64,000 bases of DNA from Ahniella affigens. Lineage in GTDB: Bacteria > Pseudomonadota > Gammaproteobacteria > Xanthomonadales > Ahniellaceae. A program made the position numbers and the translations under genes. The stretch lies in the NCBI RefSeq assembly GCF_003015185.1, contig NZ_CP027860.1:4330501-4394500 (forward strand). Direction: 5' to 3'. Under the pieces are notes generated by a model that was not told the origin of the DNA, made no database searches, and worked only from the letters and a program-made list of their open reading frames with translations. Below are positions 45,527 through 55,230 of the stretch, one piece after another. Positions within the stretch are counted from its first letter, which is position 1. Each line of letters starts with the position of its first letter.

Positions 45527-47104
45527 TCAGGCGGCCTGTTTTGCAGGCTCTGGGACCGCCATGCGGATCAGGTGATCGAAGGCCGACAACGCGGCTTTAG
45601 AACCCTCGCCCATCGCGATGACGATCTGCTTGTATGGCGTCGTCGTCACATCGCCCGCCGCAAACACGCCGGGCAGTGACGTGGCGCCCTTGGCGTCGAC
45701 GACAATTTCGCCGCGATTGGTGAGCTCCAACGCGCCCTTCAGCCAATCGGAATTCGGCAGCAGACCGATTTGGACAAAGATGCCTTCCAGATCGATCGTG
45801 CGCAGATCGTTGGTGCCGCGGTCCTTGTAGACGAGGCCGGTCACGCGCTGGCCATCGCCCTTCACTTCGGTGGTCTGCGCCGACACGATGACGCGCACGT
45901 TGGACAAACTGCGGAGCTTTCGCTGCAACACCGCGTCTGCGCGGAGCTGACCGTCGAACTCGATCAGCGTCACGTGACTGACGATGCCCGCAAGATCAAT
46001 CGCCGCTTCCACGCCGGAGTTGCCGCCGCCAATGACCGCAACGCGCTTACCTTTGAATAGCGGACCATCGCAGTGCGGGCAATAGGCCACGCCTTTGTTG
46101 CGGTACTCGGCTTCGCCCGGCACGTTCATCTGCCGCCAGCGGGCGCCGGTTGCGATGATCACCGTCTTCGAGCTCAGGCTTGCGCCGCTGGCGAGCTGGA
46201 TCGTGACGAGGTCATTGGCGACGCTGAGTTTCTCCGCGCGCTGCAGCTTCATCACGTCGACATCGTAATGACCGACATGGTTTTCCAATGCCGCGACCAG
46301 TTTGGGACCTTCGGTTTCGGGAACCGAGATCAGGTTCTCGATGCCCATGGTGTCCATGACTTGACCGCCGAAGCGCTCGGCAACCAAGCCGGTGCGAATC
46401 CCTTTGCGCGCAGCATAGACCGCCGCCGCAGCGCCCGCTGGGCCGCCGCCGACGATCAGCACGTCGAAGGGGTCTTTCTGCTTGAGCGTCTCGGCGTCGC
46501 GCGCTGCAGCGCCGGTGTCGAGTTTCGCGACGATTTCTTCGATGCTCATGCGACCGACTGCGAACAACTCGCCATTCAGGAACACGCTCGGCACGGACAT
46601 GACTTGGCGCGCTTCGACTTCGTGCTGGAACGCCCCACCTTCGATCGCGACATGGTCGATATTCGGATTCAGAACGGCCATCAGGTTCAGTGCCTGAACC
46701 ACATCCGGGCAGTTCTGACACGACAGCGAGAAGAAGCTCTCGAAACGAAGCGGGCCAGGCAGTTGCTTGATCGCTTCGATCGTTTCGGCCGATACCTTGG
46801 GTGGATACCCGCCAGCCTGCAGCAGCGCCAGTACGAGCGAGGTGAACTCGTGGCCCAGCGGGATACCGGCGAAGCGAAGTTTGATGTCGTGCCCAGGGCT
46901 GCCAACCGCGAACGACGGCACGCGCAGACTGGGGTCGTGCTGCTCTTGCACGGTGATCATCGCTGAAGCTTCCGCGATTTCGGCAAGCAGGGTTCGAAGT
47001 TCATGGGACGCGGCGCTCTCATCGACATTGGCGAGAAGCACCAGCGGCCGGGTCAGGCGCTCGAGATAGCTTTTCAGCGCGTCTTTCAGGTCTTGTTCCA
47101 ACAT
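45527..47104 (-). CDS. ahpF: Alkyl hydroperoxide reductase subunit F
   Basis: A 525-residue flavoprotein disulfide reductase that passes electrons from NADH to AhpC. The N-terminal double-thioredoxin domain has C129-Q-N-C132; the C-terminal thioredoxin-reductase-like part has the FAD motif [18 protein letters not shown], the redox centre YCPHCDGP, the NAD motif [17 protein letters not shown] and the second FAD motif GVFAAGDVT. The ATG at 47104 has GGAG 7 nt upstream; in-frame extension to 47158 is not needed. It follows ahpC by 265 bp with a hexanucleotide repeat in between. Confidence 0.95.
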   Translation of the reverse strand: MLEQDLKDALKSYLERLTRPLVLLANVDESAASHELRTLLAEIAEASAMITVQEQHDPSLRVPSFAVGSPGHDIKLRFAGIPLGHEFTSLVLALLQAGGYPPKVSAETIEAIKQLPGPLRFESFFSLSCQNCPDVVQALNLMAVLNPNIDHVAIEGGAFQHEVEARQVMSVPSVFLNGELFAVGRMSIEEIVAKLDTGAAARDAETLKQKDPFDVLIVGGGPAGAAAAVYAARKGIRTGLVAERFGGQVMDTMGIENLISVPETEGPKLVAALENHVGHYDVDVMKLQRAEKLSVANDLVTIQLASGASLSSKTVIIATGARWRQMNVPGEAEYRNKGVAYCPHCDGPLFKGKRVAVIGGGNSGVEAAIDLAGIVSHVTLIEFDGQLRADAVLQRKLRSLSNVRVIVSAQTTEVKGDGQRVTGLVYKDRGTNDLRTIDLEGIFVQIGLLPNSDWLKGALELTNRGEIVVDAKGATSLPGVFAAGDVTTTPYKQIVIAMGEGSKAALSAFDHLIRMAVPEPAKQAA

Positions 47105-47160
47105 GATTGGCTCCGCGAATTGGGAATGCTTGGTGTTGAGGACTCTGTACCGAGTCACAG

Positions 47161-47196
47161 TTAGAGTCAGAGTTAGAGTCAGAGTCAGAGTCAGAG
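47161..47196. repeat. Hexanucleotide tract (T[T/C]AGAG)6
   Basis: Six units of TTAGAG or TCAGAG in a row, 36 bp, ending 57 bp upstream of the ahpF start. It lies in the presumed promoter or leader region of ahpF. Such tracts can change length by slippage. Confidence 0.9.
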
Positions 47197-47369
47197 CGGG
47201 TCAGTATGTGTCCGCACCGATGCAGCAGCTCGCTGCGTGGTAACGCAGCACGAATTGACACAGCTCAGGCTATGCGGTGTTGTACTGGGCGCCATGGCGG
47301 ACACGATTGGTCCGCCACGGACCGTGTTGCTTGAGTCAGCACGACTGCTGACTCGCGTCGCGCGCTTGA

Positions 47370-47933
47370 TCAGATCTTGCCGACCAGATCCAGCGAAGGC
47401 TTCAGCGTCTTCTCGCCTTCTTTCCACTTGGCCGGGCACACTTCGCCTGGGTGCGAGGCGACAAACTGTGCAGCCTTCAGCTTACGCAGGGTTTCGCCCG
47501 TGTCACGCGCAATCGCGTTGTCATGGATTTCGAGCGTCTTGATCACGCCTTCCGGGTTGACAATGAACGTGCCGCGCAAGGCCAGACCTTCGGCGTCGAT
47601 ATGGACGCCAAATGCGCGGGACAGCGTGTGAGTTGGGTCACCGACCAGCGGGAACTTGGCCTTGCCAACGGCTGGCGAGGTTTCGTGCCACACCTTGTGC
47701 GAGAAGTGCGTATCGGTCGTGACAATATAGACCTCGGCATTGGCTTTCTGAAACTCGCCGTAATTGTTGGCCGCATCTTCGACTTCGGTCGGGCAGTTGA
47801 ACGTAAACGCGGCCGGCATGAATACGATGACCGACCACTTGCCCTTCATGCTCGCATCCGACACTTCCACAAACTTGCCGTTGTGGAACGCGGTGGTTTT
47901 GAACGATGGGATGCTGGTGTTAATCAGAGACAT
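47370..47933 (-). CDS. ahpC: Alkyl hydroperoxide reductase subunit C (typical 2-Cys peroxiredoxin)
   Basis: A 187-residue peroxiredoxin. Peroxidatic Cys47 lies in FTFNCPTEVED and resolving Cys166 in GEVCPAKW; the C-terminal tail of the sensitive typical 2-Cys type is present. The enzyme reduces hydrogen peroxide and alkyl hydroperoxides and is recycled by AhpF. The residue before the peroxidatic Cys is Asn in place of the usual Val. It begins the cluster ahpC-ahpF-oxyR-katG and has an OxyR-type site upstream. Confidence 0.96.
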   Translation of the reverse strand: MSLINTSIPSFKTTAFHNGKFVEVSDASMKGKWSVIVFMPAAFTFNCPTEVEDAANNYGEFQKANAEVYIVTTDTHFSHKVWHETSPAVGKAKFPLVGDPTHTLSRAFGVHIDAEGLALRGTFIVNPEGVIKTLEIHDNAIARDTGETLRKLKAAQFVASHPGEVCPAKWKEGEKTLKPSLDLVGKI

Positions 47934-47977
47934 TGCATTTCCTTGTAATGGATGGGAAGGATTAAAGGGGAACCGAC

Positions 47978-47983
47978 ACTATA
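47978..47983 (-). promoter_or_regulatory. Candidate -10 box of the ahpC promoter
   Basis: TATAGT on the minus strand, 45 bp before the ahpC ATG and 23 bp from the near edge of the OxyR-type site. The expected -35 position (about 48001-48006) has TTCCAA, a poor match, as usual for an activator-dependent promoter. The -10 lies within the loop of a GAACCGAC/GTCGGTTC hairpin. Confidence 0.5.
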
Positions 47984-48006
47984 GGGAGTCGGTTCTGGGT
48001 TTGGAA

Positions 48007-48043
48007 ATTGAGATTGACCATCTGCACCATCGTTGGTGTCTAT
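48007..48043 (-). promoter_or_regulatory. OxyR-type binding site upstream of ahpC
   Basis: On the minus strand: ATAG-N7-CGAT-N7-ATGG-N7-CAAT. This matches the E. coli consensus ATAG-N7-CTAT-N7-ATAG-N7-CTAT at 13 of 16 defined bases with every spacer exactly 7. It lies about 74-110 bp before the ahpC ATG, directly upstream of the -35 position. The rest of 47934-48296 holds no gene; a 12-bp hairpin with one mismatch (loop ACGGAC) is at 48205-48234. Confidence 0.65.
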
Positions 48044-48296
48044 CATCGACACGCGTTGCAGATGTCTTGACTGGTCGCAGTGAATGGCGACAGGCGGCAT
48101 GAATTCAAGACGGCACAATGGTGTGCGTCGCGTAGGCGTCATGATTGACTGCTCTACGAAACATCCGACTGGGTTCAGAGGCGATACGCGCAATGGCTCC
48201 GGCCCCGAATCAAGCAACGGACTGCTTGAATCGGTGGCCTTGAGTCTGGATCAGTTCTATGCCATGGCCAGCCGAAGCAACGTTGCTAGGCGCGGG

Positions 48297-49388
48297 CTAT
48301 GGCTCAGAAGCCGGCTTCGACGCCGGCCGAGCGTTCCAGTCGGTATGTTGCAGCTGCCCGGCTTCCACGTGTACGCGCCAATGCGCCATGACGTCGGCGC
48401 GGTGATGACTCTTGAAGTCGAACTGACTGGCAGGGCCAAGGGCGGTCACTTGTACGTCAGCAATGTCGAGTGGCTTGCCTGGCGCCAACGTCGTAGCTGA
48501 AGCGGTCGGCTCAACCAGCCACACGTTGCCGTCGGCGCCGCTCAGGACGGTGGCCTTGCCGTCGCCGTCAACAGCGAGCGCCGTTGCTTCGTCAATGCCA
48601 ATTCCGAACAACGCGGGTTCATGCTGGTCTGCGCGCAAGCGCGCAATCCAGCCGATCAAGCGACCCAGTCGATCCCTTTGCATGAAGTGGCTGTCGGTGA
48701 TGACATGATGGAGATGCGGTAGTTTGAGGAATTCGTTGATCAACGTGTTGCCAGGCCCCAGCGGATCGGCCAATGTTTCAGGCGCTGTGATACTGCCGCC
48801 ATCCAACGCGCCATAGACCCAAGCCCCTTGAATGGCGAGCCCGGCGCTCGTGCCACCGAGCGGGCGGCCTGCGGCGACATGCGCATTGATGGCGTCTTGA
48901 ATCGGCGTGCCACGCCAGAAGTTGACGTAGTTGGCCTGATCGCCTCCGGCAATGAAAATCACATCGGCGTGTTTGATGATGTCGAGCACGACTGGGTTTT
49001 CACTGGCCTCGCGGGCGCTGAACACCAGCGTGTCGACCGCCGCGATTCCGCCGATCTCGTCCAGAAAGAACGGGTTCAGATCGCCCTCACCAGACGCTCG
49101 GAGTACCACCAGGTGCCCATGGCCACCGCGCGCAAACAACCAATTGAAGGCAGCCTTAAAGTAATCGCCACCGCCCATCATCAGGATGCCGGGTTGCACC
49201 GGCGTGCGTGCAACCGATCCTTGCTTGACGGATCGATAGAGCGCATAGCCCGGACCCGAGGTCTGATCGATGGCGGTCGGGACGCTATCTGCGACGGTTT
49301 CGACGGCGACCGGGGCAGTATCGGCGATGGCGACCGTCGACGACGTGGCGAACAACAACAGGGCCAGGCAAACAAGCGTTCGCATCAT
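48297..49388 (-). CDS. Secreted S51-family peptidase (cyanophycinase-like)
   Basis: A 363-residue protein with signal peptide MMRTLVCLALLLFATSSTVA. The S51/glutamine-amidotransferase-like core shows ILMMGGGDYFKAAFNWL, ADVIFIAGGDQANYV and the nucleophile elbow GGTSAG with Ser181, then HHVITDSHFMQRDRLGR and GIGIDEATAL, as in cyanophycinases and related exported serine peptidases. No cyanophycin synthetase is near, so the substrate may be another peptide. The start ATG-ATG at 49388 has GGAG upstream. Confidence 0.85.
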   Translation of the reverse strand: MMRTLVCLALLLFATSSTVAIADTAPVAVETVADSVPTAIDQTSGPGYALYRSVKQGSVARTPVQPGILMMGGGDYFKAAFNWLFARGGHGHLVVLRASGEGDLNPFFLDEIGGIAAVDTLVFSAREASENPVVLDIIKHADVIFIAGGDQANYVNFWRGTPIQDAINAHVAAGRPLGGTSAGLAIQGAWVYGALDGGSITAPETLADPLGPGNTLINEFLKLPHLHHVITDSHFMQRDRLGRLIGWIARLRADQHEPALFGIGIDEATALAVDGDGKATVLSGADGNVWLVEPTASATTLAPGKPLDIADVQVTALGPASQFDFKSHHRADVMAHWRVHVEAGQLQHTDWNARPASKPASEP

Positions 49389-49557
49389 GCGTGCTCCGAG
49401 GGGAATCGGTCGATCGTGTCGGGATTGATGCCGGTTTGGCAAGTGCGGGCACTTAGTCGAACGTCCAATTGTGAAGAATCGGTGCGGGGCAGATGCTTGA
49501 GGGTCATTCTTGCTTACGCTCGCCCATTCCGTACGCGATTACACCAAGGAGTGTTCC

Positions 49558-52335
49558 ATGCGCAGTAAACCGCTCGCCATAGCCCTGAGCGCCGCGCTTG
49601 CCAGCATGTGCTGGCAGGCCGCTTTTGCTGAGTCCCAGACCACCGACGCCGACGTTTCAGAATCGGAGCTGGCAACGATCGAGGTCACCGGTTCGCGCAT
49701 TCCGCGTGCGCAGATCGAAGGGCCGGCCCCGATTACGACGATCGACTCGGAAGAGATCAAGGCAAGCGGATTCACGAGTGTTCCGGATGTGCTGCGCTCG
49801 CTGACCCAGAATGGCGGTGCCACGCAGAGTCAGCAGGATTTTGGTGCGGGCGACTTCTCGCCGGGTGCGCAGCAGGTTGATCTTCGCGGTCTCGGTCCGA
49901 ATCACACGTTGGTGCTCGTCAACGGGCGGCGTATCGCCGACTTTCCGCTGCCGTTCAACGGCCGCAGCAATTTCACCGATATCTCGAATATTCCGATCGG
50001 CATGATCGATCGGGTTGAGGTGCTGACTGGCAGTGCCTCGGCTGTGTACGGCTCCGACGCGATTTCCGGTGTCGTTAATTTCATTCTGAAGAAAGAGGTC
50101 GAGGGCACGTTCCTGGATGTCCGCTACGGCACCACCGAAGCCGGCGGCGGCGAATCGCTGCATGCCAACATTGCTACGGGCTTTACGCATGGTGCGTTGA
50201 ACGCAGTGGTTGGTGTCGAGTTGATCGATCAGCGCCCGCTCTGGGCCTATGATCGCGAAATTCAGGACTCTACGGCTGACGGCCCAACCACCAATTCCCG
50301 TTTAGCCCGTCGTGCGTATTTGCGCACCGATTGGTTCGATGACTATATCGACCCAGGCGAGGACACCTGCGCGGCGCTTGCCGATCAGAATGGCGGCACC
50401 ACCGGATATTTTGAGCGACCGAGGTTCGGTTTCTATTGCGGCAGTCAGGAGTCGATCGGGTACGGCACGATTCTGAGTGAGCGCAAAGGTCTGAACGCTT
50501 ATGGCAGCTTTACGCTGCCGCTTGATCAGGTGGAGCTGTTTGCCGATGTGCAGGCCGGCCATCACAAGGTGTCGTTGTTCAATGACGTGCAATCCTGGTC
50601 CTATCAAGCGCCTGATGGGAATGAGGAGGGCTATTTCTACAATCAGGCGACCGAGCAAGTGGAGTACTGGCAGCGCCAGTTCAGCCCGGAGGAAATGGGC
50701 GGGCTCGACAATGGCCAGGTCAAGACCACCCAGAAGACGTTTGGACTGGTCGTTGGCGCGAAGGGCACCTTTGGCGAGATGTGGGAATACGAGGCTTCGC
50801 TCAGCCATTCGCAGTACAAGGCGGTAATCGAGTGGCCGCAAATCGTGGCGAGCCTTGCCAACAGCCTGTTCCTGGGGCCTGCGCTTGGGATCAACGAGGA
50901 ATGGGGCTACGAGACGTTCAATGCCGATCCTGATCGGCTGTACACCCCGCTGACGCCGGCAGAATATGCGGCGATCTCGGACTACACGGTCTATCACCCG
51001 GAATCCGAGACGCAAACGGCCTCGTTCACGGTCACCAACCCCGCTTTGTTCGCCATGCCGGCCGGTGAGGCCGGGTTTGCGGGCATCGTCGAGGTGGGTC
51101 ATCAGCGCTACGATCTGAAGCCAGATGCACGGGCGACGGAATATTACTTCTACAGCTGGAAAGACTCGGACGGCTCAGGCAGCCGAAATCGCTGGGCCAC
51201 CGCAGGCGAGCTGCGCATGCCGCTGCTGGAGGGCTTGGATTTGAGCGTGGCAGGTCGTTACGACCAATATCGCTTCTCCGGTCGCAATGTGGGCAAAGCC
51301 ACTTACAGCGCCGGCCTGGAGTGGCGCCCGCTCGATACGCTGCTCGTTCGCGCCTCCTATGGCACCGGCTTCCGGGCCCCCGACCTTCACTACGTCTATG
51401 CCGGCATCGGCAACGACGAAACGTCCGGCACGGACTATTACCGCTGCCGAACCGAGGAGCCCGATTCTGACCTGGGCGATTGCTCTTACTCCGATGAAGG
51501 CCTGATCCGCACGCGCGAAGGCAACCGCGATCTGGACCCGGAGACCAGCAAGTCCTGGTCGGCGGGCTTGGTCTTCTCGCCGATGGACAACCTCGATTTA
51601 TCCGTTGACTATTTCGACATCGACATGCGCGATCAAGTGCAGGATTTGCGTGTCGACAACGTGCTGCAGGACGAGGCCAACTGCCGATTGGGGCAGACGC
51701 CTACCGGGCAGGCGGTGGATCCGAATTCGCCCAGTTGTCTCGACGCGATTGCCCGCGTCACGCGCAATGCGCAAGGCGAGCTGTACGGCATCTATGTCAA
51801 CCCGATCAATGTCGCCCGTGAAACGACATCGGGTGTCGACCTGGCGGCCAACAGCAGCTTCGACACTCAAATCGGCACCATCACCGTGCGCGCTGGCTAC
51901 ACCTGGGTCGACACGCACGATTTCCAGCAGTACACCGGTGATCCGGTGGAGGACGAGTTTGCGGTCAACAGCGGCTTTTATATTCCCAAGACCAAGGCCA
52001 ATCTGACGGTCGGCTGGAGCAACACCAATTGGTCCACGACCTTGCATGGGCAGCGGCTTGGGCGGATCGCGAGCTTTGACTCGTGGGCGTTCCAGGATAT
52101 CGAGCCTGACAGCGGCGTGGATCCCTGGGTGGACGCAACCTACCTCTACAACGCCACGGTGGGCTATGCGTTCAATGAGCGCGCCAAGCTGACGCTGACC
52201 ATCGACAATCTGACCGACGAGATGCCGCCACGCGATCCGACGCATGGTTCGTACCCGTACTACAACATGAGCTGGTTTGATTCCGTGGGTCGGAGCTATT
52301 TCGTGCAGTTCGCTTACCAGTTCGGCGGTCAGTAG
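49558..52335 (+). CDS. TonB-dependent receptor
   Basis: A 925-residue outer-membrane receptor with signal peptide MRSKPLAIALSAALASMCWQ. The plug (about 40-165) has IEVTGSRIPRAQIEGPAPIT, VDLRGLGPNHTLVLVNGRR and VEVLTGSASAVYGSDAISG, a form common in Xanthomonadales receptors. The barrel follows and includes LLVRASYGTGFRAPDLHYVY and a C-terminal end with aromatic YQFGGQ. It imports a ligand with energy from TonB-ExbBD; the substrate is not evident. The ATG at 49558 follows AAGGAG by 6 nt. A strong hairpin follows the stop. Confidence 0.93.
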   Translation: MRSKPLAIALSAALASMCWQAAFAESQTTDADVSESELATIEVTGSRIPRAQIEGPAPITTIDSEEIKASGFTSVPDVLRSLTQNGGATQSQQDFGAGDFSPGAQQVDLRGLGPNHTLVLVNGRRIADFPLPFNGRSNFTDISNIPIGMIDRVEVLTGSASAVYGSDAISGVVNFILKKEVEGTFLDVRYGTTEAGGGESLHANIATGFTHGALNAVVGVELIDQRPLWAYDREIQDSTADGPTTNSRLARRAYLRTDWFDDYIDPGEDTCAALADQNGGTTGYFERPRFGFYCGSQESIGYGTILSERKGLNAYGSFTLPLDQVELFADVQAGHHKVSLFNDVQSWSYQAPDGNEEGYFYNQATEQVEYWQRQFSPEEMGGLDNGQVKTTQKTFGLVVGAKGTFGEMWEYEASLSHSQYKAVIEWPQIVASLANSLFLGPALGINEEWGYETFNADPDRLYTPLTPAEYAAISDYTVYHPESETQTASFTVTNPALFAMPAGEAGFAGIVEVGHQRYDLKPDARATEYYFYSWKDSDGSGSRNRWATAGELRMPLLEGLDLSVAGRYDQYRFSGRNVGKATYSAGLEWRPLDTLLVRASYGTGFRAPDLHYVYAGIGNDETSGTDYYRCRTEEPDSDLGDCSYSDEGLIRTREGNRDLDPETSKSWSAGLVFSPMDNLDLSVDYFDIDMRDQVQDLRVDNVLQDEANCRLGQTPTGQAVDPNSPSCLDAIARVTRNAQGELYGIYVNPINVARETTSGVDLAANSSFDTQIGTITVRAGYTWVDTHDFQQYTGDPVEDEFAVNSGFYIPKTKANLTVGWSNTNWSTTLHGQRLGRIASFDSWAFQDIEPDSGVDPWVDATYLYNATVGYAFNERAKLTLTIDNLTDEMPPRDPTHGSYPYYNMSWFDSVGRSYFVQFAYQFGGQ

Positions 52336-52358
52336 GCGTCAGGCCTTGCATTACCGCT

Positions 52359-52387
52359 CCAGAGCCCGGGCGTCGTCCGGGCTCTGG
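52359..52387 (+). terminator. Terminator-like hairpin after the TonB receptor
   Basis: An 11-bp perfect stem CCAGAGCCCGG / CCGGGCTCTGG with a 7-nt loop, 24 bp after the receptor stop. No T run follows, so it may be a transcript stabiliser or a weak terminator. Confidence 0.55.
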
Positions 52388-52478
52388 AAGCGCGAATTCG
52401 GCGTTCTTCGGATCGCTGGGCCGCATCAGGATCGTCCGCGCCGGAGCAATGTGATCACGCTGCCCCGGGCCGGCTCGG

Positions 52479-52886
52479 TCAAAGCACTTTCGGATGTCGC
52501 GGACGATGTTCGGTTCCGGCACCCGGGGTGAGAAACAGAAGCGTGCAGTCGGCCGTGGCATCGGCGCTGTGCCAGATTCCCTGAGGCACCACCAAGAAGT
52601 CTCCGGGCGCGGCGAGTGTGCATCGCTGAAGCCCGTCCGGCTGCTCCAGTATCAGCGTCACGACACCGCTCAGCAGGCAGACCCATTCATCGCCTGCGGG
52701 GTGGCGCTCCCAACTCGTCCAGTTCTCGGAAAATCGAAACGAACTGAGTAAATAGCCGTGGTTCAATTCACCGAGCTGACCCTGTGCGAGTGCCTGCCAG
52801 AACGTATCGGTCACGGGAATCGGCGTGAGGCAGCCATCTGGACGCACATGCACGAAAGTGTCGACCACGTGTGTCTTGGCGCGCAT
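52479..52886 (-). CDS. Cupin domain protein
   Basis: A 135-residue single-domain cupin. The two cupin motifs are readable: WERHPAGDEWVCLLSGVVTLIL (G-x-H and E residues) and PGDFLVVPQGIWHSADA (the second His), which together bind a metal. Such proteins are often sensors or small dioxygenase/isomerase-like enzymes; no substrate can be given. The ATG at 52886 (MRAKTHVVDTFVHV) has AGGAG about 8 nt upstream; a longer frame to 53045 is not supported. Confidence 0.82.
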   Translation of the reverse strand: MRAKTHVVDTFVHVRPDGCLTPIPVTDTFWQALAQGQLGELNHGYLLSSFRFSENWTSWERHPAGDEWVCLLSGVVTLILEQPDGLQRCTLAAPGDFLVVPQGIWHSADATADCTLLFLTPGAGTEHRPRHPKVL

Positions 52887-53119
52887 CCAGAGTCTCCTGA
52901 ACCAAGGCCCAGAACTTAACGCAGTGCGGTGACCAACGTCATCACAACGCAGCACCTCGTCGCTGGTCCGACGCGCCGTAGGTGGGACTTTGCAACTCCC
53001 GTGCTGCTGGCGCGAGTCTGCCAAGTGAAGCGGCCCAGAACGCACAACGCCCGGACGTGCCGGGCGTTGGGTTGGACTGATGGCGTGCGCAGCGCGGCAT
53101 GGCGCCGGCCGTCAATCGA

Positions 53120-55054
53120 TCAGAGCTTGGTCTCGTCGATCGTGATCTCGATGCCATCGCGCAATGCCGCGCGGAACGCCTGCGCATCGGTTGAACCGAG
53201 TTGACCTTTCAGCGACTCCTTGGTGCTGTCCAGCGTGGCTTGATCCACCGTGGCCACATCGCCTGGCTTGACGGCTGTCAGCACCACCAAACCATACCGA
53301 CCATCGGCCAATTTGCTGAGCGCCGTGACTGGCTTGTCGGCCGCTGCTGGCTTGGCCAACTTGAAGACTTCTTTGACCATCGAGGCATCATGCGCAACCG
53401 ACTGCCGACCAACGGCGGTCGCGTCGGCAACAGTGGCGCCAACGCTCGTTGCGATCGCATCGAGGGCTTCGCCAGCCTGCAGGCGCTTGAATGCCGCGTC
53501 GGCCTCTTCCTTCGCCTTGGCGTCGGTTTTTTCCTGGGTCAGCTTGACCACAATTTCGGAACGGGCTTCGTCGAGCGTCTTGGCCGATTTCGGCTTGTAG
53601 TCGGTCACGCGAACCACAACCATCTGGGTCGGCGAGAGTTCGATCACGTCACTGACAGCGCCTTCTGATTTGCCCGTGTCGCTAAACACGAATTCCTGGA
53701 CATCCGGATTGCTTGCCACCCCAAATGCCATGCCTTTCGGGAACGCCGGAACCTGCTGGACCGTCCCTTTCACCGCTTTGGCAACCTCATCGAGCGTACC
53801 CACGGCAACGGCTGCGGCATCAAGCATGGCGCCTTCGAGATCGGCGAATTCGTCATCCCGGGCCTGCTGAATCGCCTCCTGCTCAAGTTGCGAACGCACC
53901 TCTTCAAACGGCTTGATCGCGGCCGGCCGAATCTCGCGCAGTTGAATCAAGTGAAAGCCTTGTGCCGTCTTGACTGGTTCCGACACCTTGCCGACTTCAA
54001 GTCCAAACAACGCGTCGATGAACGCTGGTTCAAAGACCTGCATCGGCGAATTCGGATCGGGCCGCTCAATGTAGCCCAGATCGCCGCCCGCTTCTTTCGA
54101 GCCGATATCGTCAGAACCCGACTTGGCGACTTCGGCGAAATCCTTGCCACCACGGATTTCAGCGAGCAGCGCGTTCGCCTTGTCTTGTGCCTTCTTGACG
54201 TCGTCGGCGCTGGCGGACTCGGCAACCTGCACCAGGATGTGTGACGTCAGACGGCCTTCGACGGTGCCGAAACGGGTCACTTCGCGCTGATAGGTATCGA
54301 GCAAGGTTGCTTCGTCCGGCGCGCTCGGCAGCGGCATGTTTGCCTGGTTCAACTCGACATACTCGATGGCCACCGTTTCTTCGTTGTTGAAGTCGGCCTT
54401 GTGGCTGTCGAAGTACTTTTTGATCTCGTCTTCCGACACGGCGTCAGCGGCCAACGTGGGCCGATTCAGCAACACATAGCGGAAGTCGCGGGTTTCGTTG
54501 TTCAGTGCCAGGTAGCGCTTGGCGTCGGCGTCCGTGATCGAAACGTCGCTGAACACGCGTTGCTCGAGTTGGCTCGTGATCGCGCCCTTGACCAGCAGTT
54601 CTTCAAACATCTGCGGCGTGTAGGAGGCGTTGCTCAGGATTTGGGCGTAGACCTCGGGATCGAACTTGTCGCCGAGGAACGCGGCCGGCACGTTCTTCTT
54701 GATTTCGTCGCGCAGACGCGTGGCCGATACCGTCATGCCCGCATTTTCGGCGGCCGCAAGCATCAACTCCTCATCGATCAACCGATCGAGCACGTTGCGC
54801 TTGAATTCTGGCGTATCGGTCATGCGCGCGTTGTAGCTCTCGCCAAACATCTGCTGCATTTGGTTGCGCTGCTGCTGCAGCCGCGTCCGATACTTGGTCT
54901 CGCTGATTTCGAGCTTGCCAACCTTGGCGACCGAGTTATCCACGCTCGCGACGAAGTAACTGTTGATGCCGAAGAACGCAAAGATGACCAGCAACGGCAG
55001 CATGATAAGGAAGGCCAACTTGCTTCCTGTTTTGTCGCGAATGTTCTGAAGCAT
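53120..55054 (-). CDS. ppiD: Periplasmic folding chaperone PpiD (SurA_N / parvulin type)
   Basis: A 644-residue inner-membrane-anchored periplasmic chaperone. One transmembrane helix lies at about 13-33 (LAFLIMLPLLVIFAFFGINS). The SurA-type N-domain follows (VLDRLIDEELMLAAAENAGM). A parvulin domain lies near 265-360 (SHILVQVAE, GGDLGYIERPDPNSPMQVFE, PVKTAQGFHLIQL). A second, degenerate domain completes the protein. It assists newly translocated proteins at the Sec translocon. It is the last gene of the protein-quality-control block, behind hupB and two tRNA genes. Confidence 0.93.
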   Translation of the reverse strand: MLQNIRDKTGSKLAFLIMLPLLVIFAFFGINSYFVASVDNSVAKVGKLEISETKYRTRLQQQRNQMQQMFGESYNARMTDTPEFKRNVLDRLIDEELMLAAAENAGMTVSATRLRDEIKKNVPAAFLGDKFDPEVYAQILSNASYTPQMFEELLVKGAITSQLEQRVFSDVSITDADAKRYLALNNETRDFRYVLLNRPTLAADAVSEDEIKKYFDSHKADFNNEETVAIEYVELNQANMPLPSAPDEATLLDTYQREVTRFGTVEGRLTSHILVQVAESASADDVKKAQDKANALLAEIRGGKDFAEVAKSGSDDIGSKEAGGDLGYIERPDPNSPMQVFEPAFIDALFGLEVGKVSEPVKTAQGFHLIQLREIRPAAIKPFEEVRSQLEQEAIQQARDDEFADLEGAMLDAAAVAVGTLDEVAKAVKGTVQQVPAFPKGMAFGVASNPDVQEFVFSDTGKSEGAVSDVIELSPTQMVVVRVTDYKPKSAKTLDEARSEIVVKLTQEKTDAKAKEEADAAFKRLQAGEALDAIATSVGATVADATAVGRQSVAHDASMVKEVFKLAKPAAADKPVTALSKLADGRYGLVVLTAVKPGDVATVDQATLDSTKESLKGQLGSTDAQAFRAALRDGIEITIDETKL

Positions 55055-55106
55055 GGCGAACTCGATCCCGGTTGATGAATTTCTGGCTATTGAAAAACTA
55101 GTCGTG

Positions 55107-55137
55107 AAAAAAACAAGGGCGCCTCGCGGCGCCCTTG
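55107..55137 (-). terminator. Rho-independent terminator after tRNA-Asp
   Basis: On the minus strand, CAAGGGCGCC-loop-GGCGCCCTTG with a 10-bp stem and a TTTTTTT tract. It stands just after the tRNA-Val/tRNA-Asp pair and before ppiD. Confidence 0.93.
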
Positions 55138-55144
55138 CTGATAT

Positions 55145-55221
55145 TGGCGGAGTGGACGGGGCTCGAACCCGCGACCCCCGGCGTGACAGGCCGGTATTCT
55201 AACCAACTGAACTACCACTCC
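55145..55221 (-). tRNA. tRNA-Asp (GTC)
   Basis: A 77-nt cloverleaf with acceptor GGAGTGG/CCACTCC, anticodon stem CCGGC/GCCGG and loop CTGTCAC (anticodon GTC). T arm has GGTTCGAGCC. CCA is encoded. Confidence 0.96.
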
Positions 55222-55230
55222 AAATTTTCT

